Notes: generated by a model from the letters alone, not told the origin. Shown: positions 1 through 8,964, numbered from the stretch's first letter. The stretch is DNA of 45,169 bases from DATJHM01 sp035493895 (GCA_035493895.1 DATJHM010000175.1:1-45169), one strand, 5' to 3'. A program made the numbers and translations.

Positions 1-225
1 TTCTTCTGAGCAGCCACCGGTAACAGCGCCGAGATGAACCACACAGGAGATAGAAAATTTGTCGAGTTGATGTAAATCGTGCAGAGCATGAAATTCTCCT
101 GCTATCGAGTATTCATCAACTTCAGGGAGATTACGTGAAAAGCGAATCACCGGGTGCTGACTTGCAATACGTTGTGCCAACCGTGTCCCGATGAACCCAC
201 TAGCTCCAGTGATAAGGGTGTACAT
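1..225 (-). CDS. NAD-dependent epimerase/dehydratase, N-terminal part (cut by window edge)
   Basis: The minus strand reads an open frame of 75 codons from an ATG at 223-225 to the window edge without a stop. The product begins MYTLITGASGFIGTRLAQ, the GxxGxxG dinucleotide-binding fingerprint that opens the Rossmann fold of extended SDRs (epimerase/dehydratase family, usually 300-340 residues). Further on, VVHLGAVTGG matches the conserved strand-4 region (typically HLAA) of these nucleotide-sugar enzymes. Only the first quarter is visible, so the substrate cannot be named. The ROK regulator gene lies 249 bp upstream on the same strand, too far to assume one transcript. Confidence 0.8.
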   Translation of the reverse strand, partial: MYTLITGASGFIGTRLAQRIASQHPVIRFSRNLPEVDEYSIAGEFHALHDLHQLDKFSISCVVHLGAVTGGCSEE

Positions 226-474
226 AGGTCAACGTGCTCCTTCGGTGCAAGTGTGCGTCAAGCGTACGAGAGAAGGCCAGGAATAAACTGTGAAAAGGAC
301 AAAATTGTATGCAGTGCCAGAACAGTGTATAGTCTATAGTATCAATATATGTTTTCTTACCATTTCAGTCGTGTGTTCAAGCGCATCACCGGACAATCGC
401 CCAGAGAATATCGCCTCTGCTCAACGTGGACGCTGGAAGAAGGCGTACACGCCGAAGGTTAACGATACTGCTAT

Positions 475-1716
475 CTATTGGCGCGTTGGCAATACGAAAA
501 AACTATGCAGCAGTAGCGTTGCTGCACCACGCGCCCACCTTTCGTAGCCAATAAGCGGCTCAACCAGCAGATGCAGATCTTTTCCTAGCTGGGAGAACAG
601 ATTCTGGTGCAGAACCGCTTCCATCGATTGGAACATCATCTGTTCGACAAATGTCCCTTCGCCCGTCAAAACGATACATTCAGGGTTCAGGACATTGACC
701 AGATTTGCCAGGGCCATACCCATCAGCTCGCCGCTTTGCTGAAAAGCTCGTGCCGCCAGCTCGTCTCCTCCCACCGCGCGCTCAAGTAACTCGTGAATGA
801 TGTGTTCTTCTGAGCGTACAGCCTGATCGGAGGAGCTATCGAGGGTCGTCTGGAAGGGCAGCGTTTCTTTGTCGTTGCGCTCACGATAGTTGGCAATGAT
901 GCCGCGAAAGGAGACATACTCCTCCAGGCAGCCGCGTTTGCCGCATTCGCAGCGGCGGCCACCGGGAACTACGACGATATGACCAAACTCGCCCGCGCCA
1001 CCCGTCGCGCCCCGATAGACCGCGCCGTTGAGTACCAGTCCCAAGCCCACGCCGCGTCCCAGCGCGACCGTGAAGAAATTCTCGTAGCTACTGCCCCGGC
1101 CAAAGAGCTTCTCGTAGGTCGTAATGCAGCTCATTTCGTTATCGATCACCACGGGTAGTCCCAGATGCTGGCTCAATGGTTCGCCCAGGACGACATTGTG
1201 CCAGTCCAGATTCCAGGAGTCGACACAGATGCCGCTTCTGGTGTCGATATAGCCTGAGAGCGTACAGCCAAGTCCGATCACGAGGCTTTTGTCGACCCCG
1301 GATTGTACCAGCAGCTCGTTCGTCATCTCGACAATTCGTTCCACCGCCTGATCACCCTGATGTTTGAGCGACCTCCCCCAGTGGAGGGAAAAGACGACAT
1401 CGCCACGCAGGTTCACAACTACGCCGATGCATTCAAACCCGCGCACCATCAGACCCAGGGCAAATCCGCCATTGGCACGCAGATCCAGCAACGTGGCCTT
1501 GCGCCCTCCCGTCGATTCTGCGGGACCGCTCTCCAGGACAAAATGCCGTTCGATCAATTCGCCCGTCTGGCCAATCACCGTCGCCAGACTCAGGCCCGAA
1601 AGTTCTGCCAGTTGTGGACGCGAGATCGGCGCATTCAGCCGGATGAGATTCAGCAAACGATTTTGATTGATCACGCGGATCAATTTGCGATCGGCGGGCG
1701 CGATTTTCTCTTGCAT
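475..1716 (-). CDS. ROK-family transcriptional regulator
   Basis: 413-residue protein with the NagC/XylR layout. An N-terminal winged HTH (about residues 12-60; RPQLAELSGLSLATVIGQT) is followed by a ROK sugar-kinase-like domain. The ROK signature is visible as GAGEFGHIVVVPGG followed by the zinc motif CECGKRGC. Family members are sugar-sensing repressors or activators. The start codon at 1716 has GGGGAAG about 11 nt upstream. A consensus promoter sits on its strand at 1764-1793. It faces a fucosidase/esterase unit across a gap holding a palindrome resembling the Bacillus XylR box, so the simplest reading is that it represses that unit. The sugar effector is inferred, not shown. Confidence 0.93.
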   Translation of the reverse strand: MQEKIAPADRKLIRVINQNRLLNLIRLNAPISRPQLAELSGLSLATVIGQTGELIERHFVLESGPAESTGGRKATLLDLRANGGFALGLMVRGFECIGVVVNLRGDVVFSLHWGRSLKHQGDQAVERIVEMTNELLVQSGVDKSLVIGLGCTLSGYIDTRSGICVDSWNLDWHNVVLGEPLSQHLGLPVVIDNEMSCITTYEKLFGRGSSYENFFTVALGRGVGLGLVLNGAVYRGATGGAGEFGHIVVVPGGRRCECGKRGCLEEYVSFRGIIANYRERNDKETLPFQTTLDSSSDQAVRSEEHIIHELLERAVGGDELAARAFQQSGELMGMALANLVNVLNPECIVLTGEGTFVEQMMFQSMEAVLHQNLFSQLGKDLHLLVEPLIGYERWARGAATLLLHSFFVLPTRQ

Positions 1717-1763
1717 CGTCTTGTCTGCTTCCCCGACTTTCTATGGTGATTAAAGTTATGTTG

Positions 1764-1793
1764 AGTATACCTGCGAACGAAACGTCCTGTCAA
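1764..1793 (-). promoter_or_regulatory. Sigma-70-type promoter of the ROK regulator gene
   Basis: On the minus strand TTGACA (1788-1793) is followed after 18 bp by TATACT (1764-1769). The start point would fall near 1757. ATTAAAGTTA at 1749-1758, beside that start, matches one arm of the divergent operator (ATTAAACTAA) at 8 of 10 positions, hinting at autoregulation. Confidence 0.7.
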
Positions 1794-1924
1794 GTGCCCC
1801 TGTTCTCCGATTTTTCCACGCTTTGCCCGTTATTTCTCCCTCACTTGAAATAAGTAATACCGGTAAAAAGCGCAAAATATGCAAAAAGAAGAACTGTTCT
1901 GCCAATCTTGCCGCGGGATTCTTC

Positions 1925-1953
1925 TTGACAAGCAGGCTCTTTCTCAGTATGCT
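1925..1953 (+). promoter_or_regulatory. Promoter of the fucosidase/esterase unit
   Basis: TTGACA at 1925-1930 and TATGCT at 1948-1953 are separated by 17 bp. The predicted start falls near 1960, inside the palindrome that begins directly after the -10 box. Repressor binding there would block the polymerase, the usual layout for ROK-controlled sugar genes. Confidence 0.75.
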
Positions 1954-1978
1954 TTAGTTTAGTCACTGATTAAACTAA
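1954..1978. promoter_or_regulatory. ROK/XylR-like operator
   Basis: Inverted repeat TTAGTTTAGT-n5-ATTAAACTAA with 9 of 10 arm positions paired. The TTAGTTT half-site is the same as in the Bacillus XylR box (established for that ROK regulator). It abuts the -10 element at 1948-1953. The neighbouring ROK protein is the natural candidate to bind it. Confidence 0.7.
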
Positions 1979-2047
1979 CTGAGCGTTGTGCATGGAGAGG
2001 AGCAGGGAATCTCTTCTCACCTGCAACCACAAGGAGGTCGTACCGCG

Positions 2048-2095
2048 ATGTCTCAATGTCAGAGCATCATCCCCGTCCACTCTTCATTTTGCTGA
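2048..2095 (+). CDS. Possible 15-residue leader peptide, or frameshifted gene remnant
   Basis: A perfect Shine-Dalgarno AAGGAGGT (2031-2038) lies 9 nt before an ATG at 2048 that opens a frame of only 15 codons (MSQCQSIIPVHSSFC, stop TGA 2093-2095). It is inside the roughly 235-nt leader between the promoter and the fucosidase start. A second frame continues past the stop to 2174 and ends in a protein-like stretch (GTWLVNPFTNLTEAIDIV), so a frameshifted relic is an alternative reading. No runs of a single regulatory codon are seen, so classical attenuation is not supported. Small and unproven. Confidence 0.35.
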   Translation: MSQCQSIIPVHSSFC

Positions 2096-2193
2096 TGCCC
2101 TCGAAGATTACTCGTTCGGGACATGGCTGGTCAACCCGTTTACGAACTTGACAGAAGCTATTGACATCGTCTAGCAGAAGGAACTCAACAGGC

Positions 2194-4593
2194 ATGCATC
2201 AGAGACAGACAACGCACGTTATGTCAGGCGATAAGCCACTGAAATTATGGTACCGCCAACCCGCTGCACAATGGATGGAGGCGCTCCCGGTGGGCAATGG
2301 ACGTCTGGGCGCAATGGTTCATGGTGGCATTGCAGAGGAGCTGTTGCAACTCAACGAAGATACGCTCTGGACGGGCGAGCCATACGATACCAATAATTAT
2401 GAGGCTGCCCAATACCTTGCGGAAATACGCGAACTGGTATTTGCGCGCAAGTATGTGGAGGCTGACGCGGTCGCGCGGCGCATGCAGGGACCACGCAATC
2501 AGGCGTATCAGCCACTTGGCAACCTGCGTCTCGCGTTCCAGCACGGCGAGGCCACGCAGTATCACCGCGAGCTCGATCTGCGTACCGCCTGCGCGGGAGT
2601 ACGCTATGAGAGCGACGGCGCAACTTTTACCCGTACCGTCTTTAGCTCAGCCGTTGATAATGTCCTGGTAGTACGTCTGGAGAGTGATCAGCCGGGAACG
2701 CTCTCGTTTACCGTGACGCTGGATAGCGAACTCCATGCGAGCAGCGTGGCGCGTGGCGAAAATCGCATTGCCGTCTACGGTCGTTGTCCCGAACAGGGGC
2801 CCCTCATCGATGAAAAAACTCCTCGGGCCATGATTTACGACGAGCGTCCCGATGGCAAAAATATGCGCTTCGAGGCCCAGCTTCATGCCGTACAGGATGG
2901 CGGTCAACTGGAGGTGAGCGCCAATGGCTCACTGGCCATCCGCAATGCGAACACAGCCACCCTGCTGCTGGCTGCTGCCACAAGCTATCGCGGCTTTGCT
3001 CAGAGTCCCAGCGAGAACGTCCCTGATCTGGCGAAGATCTGTTCCGCACGCCTTGACGAGGCGCTCAAGAAGAGTTATGTGGAGCTGCGTGACGCCCATA
3101 TCCGCGACCATCAAGCATTATTTCAGCGTGTGGAGCTCGATCTCGGTGCTGATCCCTATGCTGAGCAGCCGACCGATGTGCGCCTGGAGGCAGTGCGCCA
3201 GGGGGGCAGCGATGAGGGACTGATCGTCCTCTATTTCCAGTATGGACGCTATCTCCTCATTGCCAGTTCGCGTCCAGGCACGCAGCCCGCGAACCTGCAA
3301 GGGATCTGGAACGACAGCATCCGGCCCGCCTGGAATAGCAACTGGACGACGAATATCAATACGCAGATGAACTACTGGCTGGCAGAGACCTGCAACCTGA
3401 GCGAGTGCCATGAGCCGCTGTTCGATTTTATCGGCGAACTCAGCGTGAATGGCGCGAAGACCGCACATGTCCATTATCGCAGTAACGGCTGGACGGCTCA
3501 CCATAATGTCGATCTCTGGCGTATGAGCTCGCCGGATACCGGCTCGCCGAAATGGGCGAACTGGCCGCTGTGTGGCGCGTGGTTCTGCCAGCATCTCTGG
3601 GAGCACTACGCGTTCACCGGGGATCGCGAATTCCTCGCGCAACGTGCGTACCCGCTTATGAAGGGGGCCGCTCAGTTCCTCGTCGACTTCCTGGTTGAGC
3701 ACGATGGCTGGCTGCTGACCAATCCTTCTACGTCTCCCGAGAATGTCTTTCTGACCGAGGATGGGAAAGAGGCCTCTGTCAGCGCTGGCTCGACGATGGA
3801 TATCACCATCACCCGCGAATTGTTCACCAATTGTATCGAGGCCAGTCGTATCCTGGGCATCGACGCGGATTTCGCGAGCGTGCTGGAAAGCAAGCGCGCA
3901 AAACTTCTGCCGCCGCGCATCGGGCAATATGGACAGTTGCAGGAGTGGATCGAGGACTTTGGCGAACCAGAGCCGGGCCATCGCCATATGTCGCACCTGT
4001 ACGGACTGTATCCCGGCGAGTACATCACGTCCGAAAAGACGCCGGAGCTCTATCAGGCGGCACGCAAGTCGCTCGAGCGCAGACTTGCGCATGGCGGCGG
4101 TTATACTGGTTGGAGCCGCGCCTGGGTCATCGCGCTCTGGGCCCGGCTGGGTGAAGGTGACTTCTCACGCGAGCATATGATCCAGCTGCTCGCGGTCTCG
4201 ACCACTGCTAACCTGTTTGATCTGCATCCGCCGCGCATCTTCCAGATCGACGGCAACTTCGGAGCCGCCGCTGGCATCGCCGAGATGCTGGTGCAGAGTC
4301 AGGCAGGCGAACTCGCCATCCTGCCCGCTCTGCCGCATGCCTGGAATCGTGGCCTGGTACGTGGCCTGCGTGCGCGTGGTGGCCTCGAAGTCGATGTGGC
4401 GTGGAACAATGGGCAGCCCACAGCGGTTGTTCTGCACGCACAAACTGCCGGGCGCTCCCTGCTCCGTCTCCCTCAGGGCCAGCAACCGGTCGCCATAAAA
4501 GATCAGGATGGTCAAAACGTGGCATGGCATGAGGAGAATGGTCGCATTGCTCTTGCTGTGCAGCAGGGGAAGAGCTATGCATTGAGCTTCTAA
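2194..4593 (+). CDS. Glycoside hydrolase family 95 alpha-L-fucosidase
   Basis: About 799 residues, the usual length for GH95, which cleaves alpha-1,2-linked L-fucose from glycans by inversion. The N-terminal domain has WMEALPVGNGRLGAMVHGG and LNEDTLWTGEP, hallmarks of the family. Catalytic positions known from Bifidobacterium AfcA can be located: the Asn pair region TTNINTQMNYW (near residue 387), the acid Glu in NPSTSPENVF (near 516) and the Asp in FQIDGNFGAAAG (near 685). No signal peptide is seen, so it may work on imported oligosaccharides. The frame is open from a TTG at 2161; ATG 2194, with AGAAGG 12 nt upstream, is preferred. It precedes the esterase gene by 123 bp in the same direction. 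Confidence 0.93.
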   Translation: MHQRQTTHVMSGDKPLKLWYRQPAAQWMEALPVGNGRLGAMVHGGIAEELLQLNEDTLWTGEPYDTNNYEAAQYLAEIRELVFARKYVEADAVARRMQGPRNQAYQPLGNLRLAFQHGEATQYHRELDLRTACAGVRYESDGATFTRTVFSSAVDNVLVVRLESDQPGTLSFTVTLDSELHASSVARGENRIAVYGRCPEQGPLIDEKTPRAMIYDERPDGKNMRFEAQLHAVQDGGQLEVSANGSLAIRNANTATLLLAAATSYRGFAQSPSENVPDLAKICSARLDEALKKSYVELRDAHIRDHQALFQRVELDLGADPYAEQPTDVRLEAVRQGGSDEGLIVLYFQYGRYLLIASSRPGTQPANLQGIWNDSIRPAWNSNWTTNINTQMNYWLAETCNLSECHEPLFDFIGELSVNGAKTAHVHYRSNGWTAHHNVDLWRMSSPDTGSPKWANWPLCGAWFCQHLWEHYAFTGDREFLAQRAYPLMKGAAQFLVDFLVEHDGWLLTNPSTSPENVFLTEDGKEASVSAGSTMDITITRELFTNCIEASRILGIDADFASVLESKRAKLLPPRIGQYGQLQEWIEDFGEPEPGHRHMSHLYGLYPGEYITSEKTPELYQAARKSLERRLAHGGGYTGWSRAWVIALWARLGEGDFSREHMIQLLAVSTTANLFDLHPPRIFQIDGNFGAAAGIAEMLVQSQAGELAILPALPHAWNRGLVRGLRARGGLEVDVAWNNGQPTAVVLHAQTAGRSLLRLPQGQQPVAIKDQDGQNVAWHEENGRIALAVQQGKSYALSF

Positions 4594-4716
4594 GACGGAT
4601 AGTGTTCTGGCGAGGATCGCTCCAGTGGGGATGCGATGAACGTAACCTGATTCCTGGTGTTCTATCGCGTGTTATGCCGGGTTCACCTGTGAAATTGAAA
4701 GGACAGTCACAATCGT

Positions 4717-5931
4717 ATGACAAATGTACCACTGCAAAGCTACCAGGTGTTACAGCGTGATGCGGATGATAAAGCGCGTGTGTATCAGGAAGATGGTCAG
4801 GTGCTTGAATTGCCCGTTGGCGGACCGTATACCGTGGGCGATGCGCACGATATTCTGGTCGGTGATCTCTGGGTGCTGGCGGGCCAGAGCAATATGGAGG
4901 GCGTCGGGGCGCTCGTTGACGTTGAGACTCCCGACCCCTTTGTGCATTCGTTGCAAATGCGCGAGGCGTGGGCGATTGCTGAGGAGCCGCTCCACAGGCT
5001 GTGCGAGTCTCCGCGCCTCATCCATCATAAGCTGATGGGCGCTGAAGTTGTGCCTGATCCCTTGCCTGTACACGATTCCACGCGAACAACGGGTGCTGGT
5101 CTGGGTCTGACCTTTGCCAGAGAGCGTTACAGGCGCACGGGCGTGCCAATTGGCCTGATCCCTGCTGCCCATGGTGGCACAACGATGGAGCAGTGGAACC
5201 CGGAACTGCGCGGACAGGGTGATGCGTCGCTCTATGGCGCACTGCTCGGGCGTGTCGAGCGCGTGGGTGGCAAGGTGGCTGGTGTGCTCTGGTACCAGGG
5301 TGAGAGCGATACTTCTTCTTTGCAACAGGGAGAACTCTATCATACGCATATGAACGCGCTTCTGAAGGCCCTGCGTAGTGATCTGCAACAGCCTGATCTG
5401 CCATTTTACTATGTGCAGATTGGACGCGAAGTATCTCGTGACGCGAGTGCGCAATATTGGAGTGGTATCCGCGAGGCCCAGCGTACCTGGTCCGCCCTCT
5501 ATGCGCATACCGCCATGGTTGCTGCGATTGACCTTGGCCTGGACGATTCGGTTCACGTGGACACGCACGGCCTCAAACGGCTCGGACGCCGTCTGGCTGA
5601 TGTGGCCGATGGTTCGCGCGCGCCCGAACTGGTGGAAGCGACCTATGATGCGGAACGAGCGCGCATCCATGTGACGTATCGATATGTGCGTGGTGGGCTG
5701 CATGCGAGTGGGCGTCCATCCGGCTTCTCCTTTCGTGATAGTAGCGGAAAAGAATTGCCAGCCATTCACAGGGTAACATTGCAAGAGAATACTGCGACTT
5801 TATATCTCATTGATGGGCCGCTTCCAACTGGTACAACCTTGTGGTATGGTTGGGGCCTGGACCCCTATTGCAATGTCATCGATGCTGAGGATGCAGCTCT
5901 TCCGGCCTTTGGCCCGCTTCCATTGTCATAA
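4717..5931 (+). CDS. Sialate O-acetylesterase-like SGNH esterase
   Basis: 404 residues. The nucleophile block LWVLAGQSNMEG (Ser near residue 58), GGTTMEQW (block II-like) and LWYQGESD are the signature of the SASA family (DUF303), SGNH hydrolases that remove O-acetyl groups from sugars. The late HVDTHGLKRLGRR stretch supplies the expected His. No signal peptide is visible. AAAGGAC lies upstream of the ATG at a normal distance. Standing directly after a fucosidase gene and behind the same regulated promoter, it probably strips acetyl groups from the same host or plant glycan; the exact substrate is inferred. Confidence 0.88.
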   Translation: MTNVPLQSYQVLQRDADDKARVYQEDGQVLELPVGGPYTVGDAHDILVGDLWVLAGQSNMEGVGALVDVETPDPFVHSLQMREAWAIAEEPLHRLCESPRLIHHKLMGAEVVPDPLPVHDSTRTTGAGLGLTFARERYRRTGVPIGLIPAAHGGTTMEQWNPELRGQGDASLYGALLGRVERVGGKVAGVLWYQGESDTSSLQQGELYHTHMNALLKALRSDLQQPDLPFYYVQIGREVSRDASAQYWSGIREAQRTWSALYAHTAMVAAIDLGLDDSVHVDTHGLKRLGRRLADVADGSRAPELVEATYDAERARIHVTYRYVRGGLHASGRPSGFSFRDSSGKELPAIHRVTLQENTATLYLIDGPLPTGTTLWYGWGLDPYCNVIDAEDAALPAFGPLPLS

Positions 5932-5972
5932 GGAGAGCTGTTCCTTATAAGGAATAGAATGAAGTATCCATC

Positions 5973-6494
5973 TCACAGATGGAGTAATGGGGAAAGATCT
6001 GTCCACCCATACGCCAGTTCATCATAGAACGCCCCGCCGATCTGGTCCCGCTTCTGCTTGATTACCTGTCCTCCCACGGCTTCGTAAAAGCTGCATGCAG
6101 GATTGTTTGCCAGGACCCAGAGCATCATCGAAGCAATCTGGCGCTCTGCCAGACGCCGCGCCAGTTCTCCGATCAGACGACGTCCCAGCCCATGCCGCTG
6201 CGCTTCTTGCAGTATATAGATGGCGTATAGCTCTCCCCGGTAAACAGGATCACCTTCCCGTGCTAAACCACCAGTGACAAATCCGACGATCTTGCCCGTC
6301 TCATCTTCCGTAACAACCGTGATTTGGGCAGGATCGTTGAGGGCCTGTTGCCAGTATTGCTCGCGCCGTTCGTACGAGCGATTGGCAAGCAATTCATCGG
6401 GAAAAATCCCTTTGTACGTGGTGCGCCAGCTGTCAACGTGTACACGCGCGATACCAGTCGCATCCGCAAATTGTGCCGTTCGGACGGTTCCCAT
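5973..6494 (-). CDS. GNAT-family N-acetyltransferase
   Basis: 173 residues. The middle holds the acetyl-CoA binding pattern RHGLGRRLIGEL (Q/RxxGxG/A), and the C-terminal part has the typical NPACSFYEAVGG segment before the last strand. GNAT enzymes move an acetyl group to an amine of a small molecule or protein; the acceptor cannot be read from sequence. It is convergent with the esterase gene (41 bp between stops) and divergent from the kinase gene. Confidence 0.88.
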   Translation of the reverse strand: MGTVRTAQFADATGIARVHVDSWRTTYKGIFPDELLANRSYERREQYWQQALNDPAQITVVTEDETGKIVGFVTGGLAREGDPVYRGELYAIYILQEAQRHGLGRRLIGELARRLAERQIASMMLWVLANNPACSFYEAVGGQVIKQKRDQIGGAFYDELAYGWTDLSPLLHL

Positions 6495-6623
6495 ATCAGT
6501 TACCTTATTTTCTTTCTTGCGAATTATATATAAATACGTGTATTTTGATCAAAATAGCAGAAAAATCGAAGAATTGCAAGGATTTTATTCCCTGGTCATT
6601 TAATAAGAATATATGCATTTATC

Positions 6624-6652
6624 TTGACAATTGTATACTTAGACTATAGAAT
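6624..6652 (+). promoter_or_regulatory. Promoter of the kinase-WD40 gene
   Basis: TTGACA (6624-6629) and TAGAAT (6647-6652) with a 17-bp spacer. The start point would be near 6659, about 60 nt before the coding start. Confidence 0.65.
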
Positions 6653-6720
6653 TGCATAGTGAAATGTATATATAAATAAATGCAAAAGAGGCAAATGGAG
6701 ATCTCTGAAGCGAGGGAACG

Positions 6721-8760
6721 ATGGCAGATCGCTCTGGACAACAACTGGGCAACTATCGCCTGGTCAGGCTTCTTGGGCAGGGAGGCTTTGCGGAGGTCTA
6801 CCTGGGCGAGCACTTGCACCTGGAGACCCAGGCCGCCATCAAAGTGCTGCACACGCAACTGACCGCGCAAGATGGCGAGGAGTTTCGCCGCGAGGCCCGT
6901 ATGATCGCTCGCCTGATTCATCCTCATATCGTGCGCGTCCTCGACTTCGGCATCGAGGGAACGACGCCATTTCTTGTCATGGATTACGCCCCCAATGGTA
7001 CCTTACGTCAGCGTCATCCCAGGGGATCGCGTCTTACCCTGGAAACAGTCATCTCCTATGTCAAACAGATTGCCGATGGACTGCACTATGCGCACGAGCA
7101 GCGGCTCATTCACCGCGATATCAAGCCGGAGAATATTCTCGTTGGCGCTCGTAATGAGCTTTTGCTGAGCGACTTTGGCATCGCGCTAGTAGCTCAGAGT
7201 TCGCGCTATCAGAGCATGCAGGATATCGCAGGGACGATGGCCTATAGCGCTCCCGAGCAGATCCAGGGCAAGCCGCGCGCCGCCAGCGACCAGTATGCCC
7301 TGGGGATCATGGTCTACGAATGGCTCAGTGGAGACCGTCCCTTTCGCGGCTCCTTCACCGAGCTGGTGGGCCAGCATCTCACCGTGCCGCCTCCCCCGCT
7401 CCGCCAAAAAGTGCCGACGCTCTCCACCGAACTCGAGCAAGTGGTGATGACCGCCTTAGCCAAAGATTACCCGCAGCGTTTCGGCAGCGTCGCAGCGTTT
7501 GCGCGGGCATTGGAACAGGCCAGTCAGGCCCCACTGCGAAGAGCCGCCACAGGTGTCGAAGAGACAGTTTCCTCTCGACCATCATCCCCGATCGTGCCGA
7601 CGTTGCCAGGTAGAGAGGTAGCAACGAATGTTATTACTCCAGAAGAACAAAAGCCCCCTGTATCAGCAGTGGTACCCCCTCCCGTACAAACCCCGTCATC
7701 ACCTATGACCCCTCTCCCTGTGCGAACACCGCTATCGGCCATTGCAACCCCTTCACCTGTCCAGCTAACTCCCCCGAAAAGGGAATTAGCAAGGAGACTC
7801 TCGCGGCGTGCAATGATCACCGGTCTGATTGTAGTAGGGGTGGGAGTTGTAGGCGGAGGAGTTATCTGGTGGGCTGTCGCTCCTCAACCTCCTTATATCT
7901 ATCGCGGGCATAGTGGTTGGGTGGGTGCGGTAGGATGGTCATGGGATGGGAAGCGTATTGCCTCTGGGGGCTATGATCAGACGGTGCAGGTGTGGAATGC
8001 GGCCGATGGGAGCAATGTATCTACCTACCATGGGCATAGTGATGTGGTGTATGCAGTTATGTGGTCGCCGGATGGGAAACAGGTCGCCTCCGCGAGTAAT
8101 GATAGCACGGTGCAGGTGTGGGATGCAGCAGATGGGAGCAAGGTGTATACCTATCGGCATGATGCCTGGGTGAATACCGTTGCGTGGTCGCCGGATGGGA
8201 GGTATATCGCCTCCGGGAGCGCCGATACCACGGTGCAGGTGTGGGATGTGGCAATTGGAAACAGTGTGTATACCTATCATGGACATACTGATTCTGTGAA
8301 CGCTGTTGCGTGGTCGCCGGATGGGAAACAGATCGCTTCCGGTTCCTGGGATAAGACGGTACAGGTGTGGAATGCCGTCGATGGAAGCAATGTATCTACC
8401 TATTCCAGGCATAGCGATCGGGTGAATGCAGTTGGATGGTCGCCAGATGGGGCATATATTGCTTCTGGGAGCGATGATAGCACGGTACAGGTGTGGAATG
8501 CGGCCGATGGGGCCAATGTGTATGCCTATCGCGGACATCACTGGATGGTATATGCGGTAGGATGGTCATTGGACGGAAAACGAATCGCCTCTGGGAGCTA
8601 TGATCAAACCGTGCAGGTGTGGAATGCAGCAGATGGGAGCAATGTGTATACCTATCGTGGGCATAGTGGCACGGTACGTGCCATCGCATGGTCGCCGGAT
8701 GGAAAGCGCATCGTTTCTGGGGGCGATGATAGCACCGCGCAGATATGGAGCCCAGAGTGA
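6721..8760 (+). CDS. Membrane-anchored Ser/Thr protein kinase with seven-blade WD40 sensor
   Basis: 679 residues in three parts. Residues 1-270 are a PknB-type kinase with the glycine loop GQGGFAEV, the lysine in AAIKVL, catalytic HRDIKPEN and the SDFG magnesium motif. Residues 270-360 are a Pro/Thr-rich linker. A single membrane helix (about 363-385) then leads to an external domain of seven WD40 repeats, each carrying a form of WSPDGK..ASGS.D.TVQVW. Seven blades make one complete propeller. Such receptors sense an outside ligand and phosphorylate cytoplasmic targets; neither is known here. The blades are very similar at DNA level (blades 1 and 6 most of all), a sign of recent duplication or gene conversion. 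AGGGA precedes the ATG. No phosphatase or FHA gene is nearby. Confidence 0.95.
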   Translation: MADRSGQQLGNYRLVRLLGQGGFAEVYLGEHLHLETQAAIKVLHTQLTAQDGEEFRREARMIARLIHPHIVRVLDFGIEGTTPFLVMDYAPNGTLRQRHPRGSRLTLETVISYVKQIADGLHYAHEQRLIHRDIKPENILVGARNELLLSDFGIALVAQSSRYQSMQDIAGTMAYSAPEQIQGKPRAASDQYALGIMVYEWLSGDRPFRGSFTELVGQHLTVPPPPLRQKVPTLSTELEQVVMTALAKDYPQRFGSVAAFARALEQASQAPLRRAATGVEETVSSRPSSPIVPTLPGREVATNVITPEEQKPPVSAVVPPPVQTPSSPMTPLPVRTPLSAIATPSPVQLTPPKRELARRLSRRAMITGLIVVGVGVVGGGVIWWAVAPQPPYIYRGHSGWVGAVGWSWDGKRIASGGYDQTVQVWNAADGSNVSTYHGHSDVVYAVMWSPDGKQVASASNDSTVQVWDAADGSKVYTYRHDAWVNTVAWSPDGRYIASGSADTTVQVWDVAIGNSVYTYHGHTDSVNAVAWSPDGKQIASGSWDKTVQVWNAVDGSNVSTYSRHSDRVNAVGWSPDGAYIASGSDDSTVQVWNAADGANVYAYRGHHWMVYAVGWSLDGKRIASGSYDQTVQVWNAADGSNVYTYRGHSGTVRAIAWSPDGKRIVSGGDDSTAQIWSPE

Positions 8761-8826
8761 GCGGTTTGTTGCCCTCATGATACACCATCAATCATCATCT
8801 CCCGGTAACAACCTCGCCTCCCATCT

Positions 8827-8878
8827 CGAAGAAACACAACAGGTAGGGATCGGGCTTTATGCCGATCCGACGCCCCCC
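8827..8878 (+). repeat. Dispersed intergenic hairpin repeat, family 1, copy 1
   Basis: Starts with GAAGAAACACAACAGGTAGGG and continues into the perfect hairpin GGATCGG-n8-CCGATCC, with GCTTTATG as the loop, then a C-rich tail. Related copies are at 19519-19619 and 45050-45110, and fragments near 36240, 44861 and 45131. The flanks and loop are conserved while the stem bases differ but remain paired. Confidence 0.65.
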
Positions 8879-8891
8879 TTCCAAATAAACA

Positions 8892-8949
8892 GAGAATGGG
8901 CAGAGACTATATCTCATCTCTACCCATCTTGTTACCACCGCCCATTCTC
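8892..8949. terminator. Bidirectional hairpin between convergent kinase and FTR1 genes
   Basis: GAGAATGGGC (8892-8901) pairs perfectly with GCCCATTCTC (8940-8949). Inside it CAGAGA and TCTCT-type arms form a second short stem. It lies between two convergent genes, so it may end transcription from both sides. There is no long T-run. Confidence 0.5.
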
Positions 8950-8964
8950 CCCTCTCCCACCTTG

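Noticed and set aside
3118..4092. 324-codon open frame on the minus strand
   Set aside because: It lies wholly inside the GH95 gene, whose protein matches its family along its length; the antisense frame has no family motif and follows from codon bias.
4750..5784. 344-codon open frame on the minus strand
   Set aside because: Antisense to the SGNH esterase gene and without motifs.
7939..8541. Repetitive 200-codon frame on the minus strand, rich in Ile, His and Pro
   Set aside because: It is the shadow of the WD40 repeats; its periodicity comes from the blades.
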